Below are positions 21,817-23,371 of a stretch of 23,371 nucleotides of DNA, piece by piece. How positions within the stretch are numbered: the stretch's first letter is position 1; each line of letters begins with the position of its first letter. Origin of the DNA: Sphingobacteriales bacterium (GTDB lineage: Bacteria; Bacteroidota; Bacteroidia; Chitinophagales; Chitinophagaceae); assembly GCA_023251215.1 (NCBI GenBank), contig JAHEZF010000002.1, positions 1-23,371 on the forward strand, written 5' to 3'. The notes under the pieces were generated by a model. The model saw only the letters and a list, made by a program, of their open reading frames with translations. It was not told the DNA's origin and searched no databases. The translations under genes and the position numbers were made by a program.

Positions 21817-23088
21817 TCATTCGATTAAAATTCTCTTTGTCCAAGTTTCACTTCCATTTGTTACTTGCACGAAATAAACTCCCGATGGCAATTTGCATAT
21901 GATAGTTTTCTGTGTACCATTGAAAAACTCTGAATAAACTTTTACTCCCATCACATTAAACACATTCACTTCGCCTTGGTTTATGTTTTTATTTAAAGAG
22001 ATATTGATGGTGCCATTTCTAATGATAGGATTTGGATAAATGTTTAATTTTTGGTAAATAGCATTTGAGTCAGGTAAACCTAAATTAATACTACAACCAC
22101 TTATAAAAGGTACAAAATTCACCAAACCAAAGGAAGGGTTAATATATCCGTCATAAATTTTAGTCCGTATTTGTATGGAGTCTTCTAAGCACCAGCAATT
22201 ATTCGGAATATAAGCATTATTTATTCCCGAATTTTTTAAATTGAATAGAATGTTATTACAAATGGAATTGTTTTGAAACTGAATGTATCCATTAAAAAAA
22301 GAAAGCATCTCAACACCAACAATGTTATAATAAACTTGATTTTGTTTGAAAGTGTTGTTGCCCGAGTTGAAATAACACTTCACTCCTATGTTGTTATTGT
22401 AAATCGTATTACCGACAGCAGAGCCATATGGCGACAAGGCAATATTAGTGTTATTATAAAAAACGCAGGTGTCAACATGTTCGAAACCATTTACTCCATC
22501 TACATTATTGACAAATAAACTATGACTAACTCTACCACCAAATTGAACATAGTTTAATGCAGAATTATTAGATTCAAAGCGACAATAATTAAAATATGTT
22601 CCAGGCATTCCTCCATCATAATTAACTCGTAAATTTTTATAAAAATAACAATGATTGAAGATATAGGGGCCATGGTATGCTATATCCAAATCAATAAAAT
22701 TAGTCGCATACATTCCTTTGCAATATTCCATTCGTAACTGATTGCCTACTCCTAATGGGTTCGTTGTTCCAACTACTACAATTCCTTTCCATATTCCTTG
22801 ATTAGGAGTAGTTGAACTCGATGTGAAAGTAATTGAATCCTTCAAAGTCCCTATAGCTAATAATTTACCTCTGCACTCAAAACCAATTCCATCATTAAAC
22901 TTTACAATTACGCCAGGCTCTATTGTTAATGTGTTGTCAGGGAATAAAATTAATTGACTTATGACAACATATGGACTATTAGATAATGTCCATATTGTAT
23001 TACTGTAAATACCTCCACTTACATACGTCTGCCCCTTCACAACAAAAGAAATTATTATTAGAAAATTAATTGCAATTATTCTTTTCAT
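21817..23088 (-). CDS. Secreted beta-helix protein with T9SS type A sorting domain
   Basis: 423 aa. Signal peptide is MKRIIAINFLIIISFVVKGQ. Residues about 30-90 (LSNSPYVVISQLILFPDNTL, TIEPGVIVKFNDGIGFECRG) and the following Asn-rich repeats (FNHCYFYKNLRV, FNYCRFESNNSALNYV, VFYNNTNIALSPYGS, TFKQNQVYYNIVGVE) form a right-handed parallel beta-helix like pectate-lyase or NosD-type proteins; no catalytic motif is identifiable. The C-terminal 77 residues are a Por-secretion tail: NIYPNPI near 349, GEVNVFNVMGVKVYS, LPSGVYFVQVTNGSETWTKR, ILIE. It should cross the outer membrane by type IX secretion and be attached to the surface or released. Codon and base use look more A/T-rich than in neighbouring genes. 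Confidence 0.93.
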   Translation of the reverse strand: MKRIIAINFLIIISFVVKGQTYVSGGIYSNTIWTLSNSPYVVISQLILFPDNTLTIEPGVIVKFNDGIGFECRGKLLAIGTLKDSITFTSSSTTPNQGIWKGIVVVGTTNPLGVGNQLRMEYCKGMYATNFIDLDIAYHGPYIFNHCYFYKNLRVNYDGGMPGTYFNYCRFESNNSALNYVQFGGRVSHSLFVNNVDGVNGFEHVDTCVFYNNTNIALSPYGSAVGNTIYNNNIGVKCYFNSGNNTFKQNQVYYNIVGVEMLSFFNGYIQFQNNSICNNILFNLKNSGINNAYIPNNCWCLEDSIQIRTKIYDGYINPSFGLVNFVPFISGCSINLGLPDSNAIYQKLNIYPNPIIRNGTINISLNKNINQGEVNVFNVMGVKVYSEFFNGTQKTIICKLPSGVYFVQVTNGSETWTKRILIE

Positions 23089-23343
23089 TTTAACTTGCTT
23101 TTGGGATCTAAAAAAAATGATTAATATTCTTAATCTACATATAAGACGTAGTTTGAATTAGCATTACCGCCAACCAGCATATTGCCTTAAGTCTTGTTCC
23201 AAATTTAAATAATTATTAATGAAAATCAGAATAAAGGAAAATGATTTTACAATAGATATTGCTGAATAGCGAACCGAACCCTGAACTGAGCGTAGCAACA
23301 GGCGATGCCATGAAATACTGAAGCTGGTAATCAAAAATTTATC
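23089..23343. other. Gene-free right flank
   Basis: No ORF or RNA gene is recognised. The first 180 bases are strongly A/T-rich with no clear promoter for the T9SS gene. The last part contains a hairpin CCTG/CAGG (23280-23302) around AACTGAGCGTAGCAA. Confidence 0.5.
23280..23302. repeat. Short-stem hairpin with TGAGCGTAGC core
   Basis: CCTG and CAGG enclose AACTGAGCGTAGCAA. The core differs by one base from the TGAGCGGAGC core at 18091-18100, while the stem is unrelated. Confidence 0.45.
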
Positions 23344-23371
23344 TTACCACCTCGCCACTATCTTAAAATTC
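23344..23371 (-). CDS. Possible C-terminus of a further gene (partial)
   Basis: On the minus strand the last complete codons read NFKIVARW followed by TAA (23346-23344). A final aromatic residue after alternating hydrophobic and polar residues is typical of an outer-membrane beta-barrel C-terminus. Only eight codons are inside the window, so this is tentative. Confidence 0.25.

Noticed and set aside
21602..21844. 80-codon minus-strand ORF beginning with a signal-like MKTLLTTLVVV
   Set aside because: Overlaps the end of the T9SS gene. The later part is Cys-rich without domain features and could equally be read in another frame. It may be decayed coding DNA or a repeat, but there is not enough support to call a gene.
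1..23371. tRNA, rRNA, CRISPR array, transposase or phage genes
   Set aside because: None was recognised: no TTCGA-type T-loop with acceptor pairing in intergenic DNA, no spaced direct repeats of CRISPR length, and no transposase or integrase motif in any plausible frame.

Overview
The window looks like chromosomal DNA of a Bacteroidota bacterium, most likely a Chitinophagaceae-type member of the Chitinophagales/Sphingobacteriales. The lineage call rests on a TonB-dependent receptor of the outer-membrane beta-barrel family, a DUF5686 protein with a carboxypeptidase-regulatory-like domain, a protein ending in a type IX secretion (T9SS type A) sorting domain, TAnnTTTG-type -7 promoter boxes, scarce Shine-Dalgarno sequences, and several classes of short palindromic repeats. 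It is inferred from gene content, not from a marker gene.

Layout. 1-1630: the tail of a DUF3857-like protein, a small two-helix membrane protein with a potassium-channel-like fold but a changed filter, and a secreted serine hydrolase. 1646-5354: the divergent ClpB disaggregase and a cytoplasmic DsbA-like protein that lacks the nucleophilic cysteine. 5389-6461: two conserved small proteins of unknown function and an RRM RNA-binding protein with a clear promoter and terminator. 6725-11518: a TonB-dependent receptor, a low-affinity iron permease family protein, a DUF1905/YdeI-type protein and a di-haem cytochrome c peroxidase lipoprotein. 11687-15447: a MurC/Mpl-like Mur ligase, a guanine deaminase, an ECF-type sigma factor with a 1-nt-spaced membrane partner, and an SH3/NlpC-P60 peptidase. 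15452-18050 (minus strand): PhoH ATPase, a small lipoprotein, inorganic pyrophosphatase and a half-size TSUP transporter. 18398-23088: a hemerythrin-domain protein, the DUF5686 outer-membrane protein and the T9SS cargo protein.

Most genes are ordinary housekeeping or envelope genes in short transcription units; no phage, CRISPR array, complete insertion sequence, tRNA or rRNA was seen. The unexplained layer is the small repeats. A palindrome of the form NCCCGATA-NC-TATCGGGN sits in frame inside two coding sequences (the Mur ligase and the lipoprotein signal peptide), where it encodes Pro-Ile-(Ala/Val)-Ile-Gly. A seven-unit array of 7-nt repeats ends exactly at the pyrophosphatase ATG. Paired C5T/AG5 palindromes bracket the clpB upstream region, and three different hairpins fill the phoH leader. 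Among proteins, the channel-like protein with GMGP in place of GYGD and the NEDC thioredoxin-fold protein deserve most attention.
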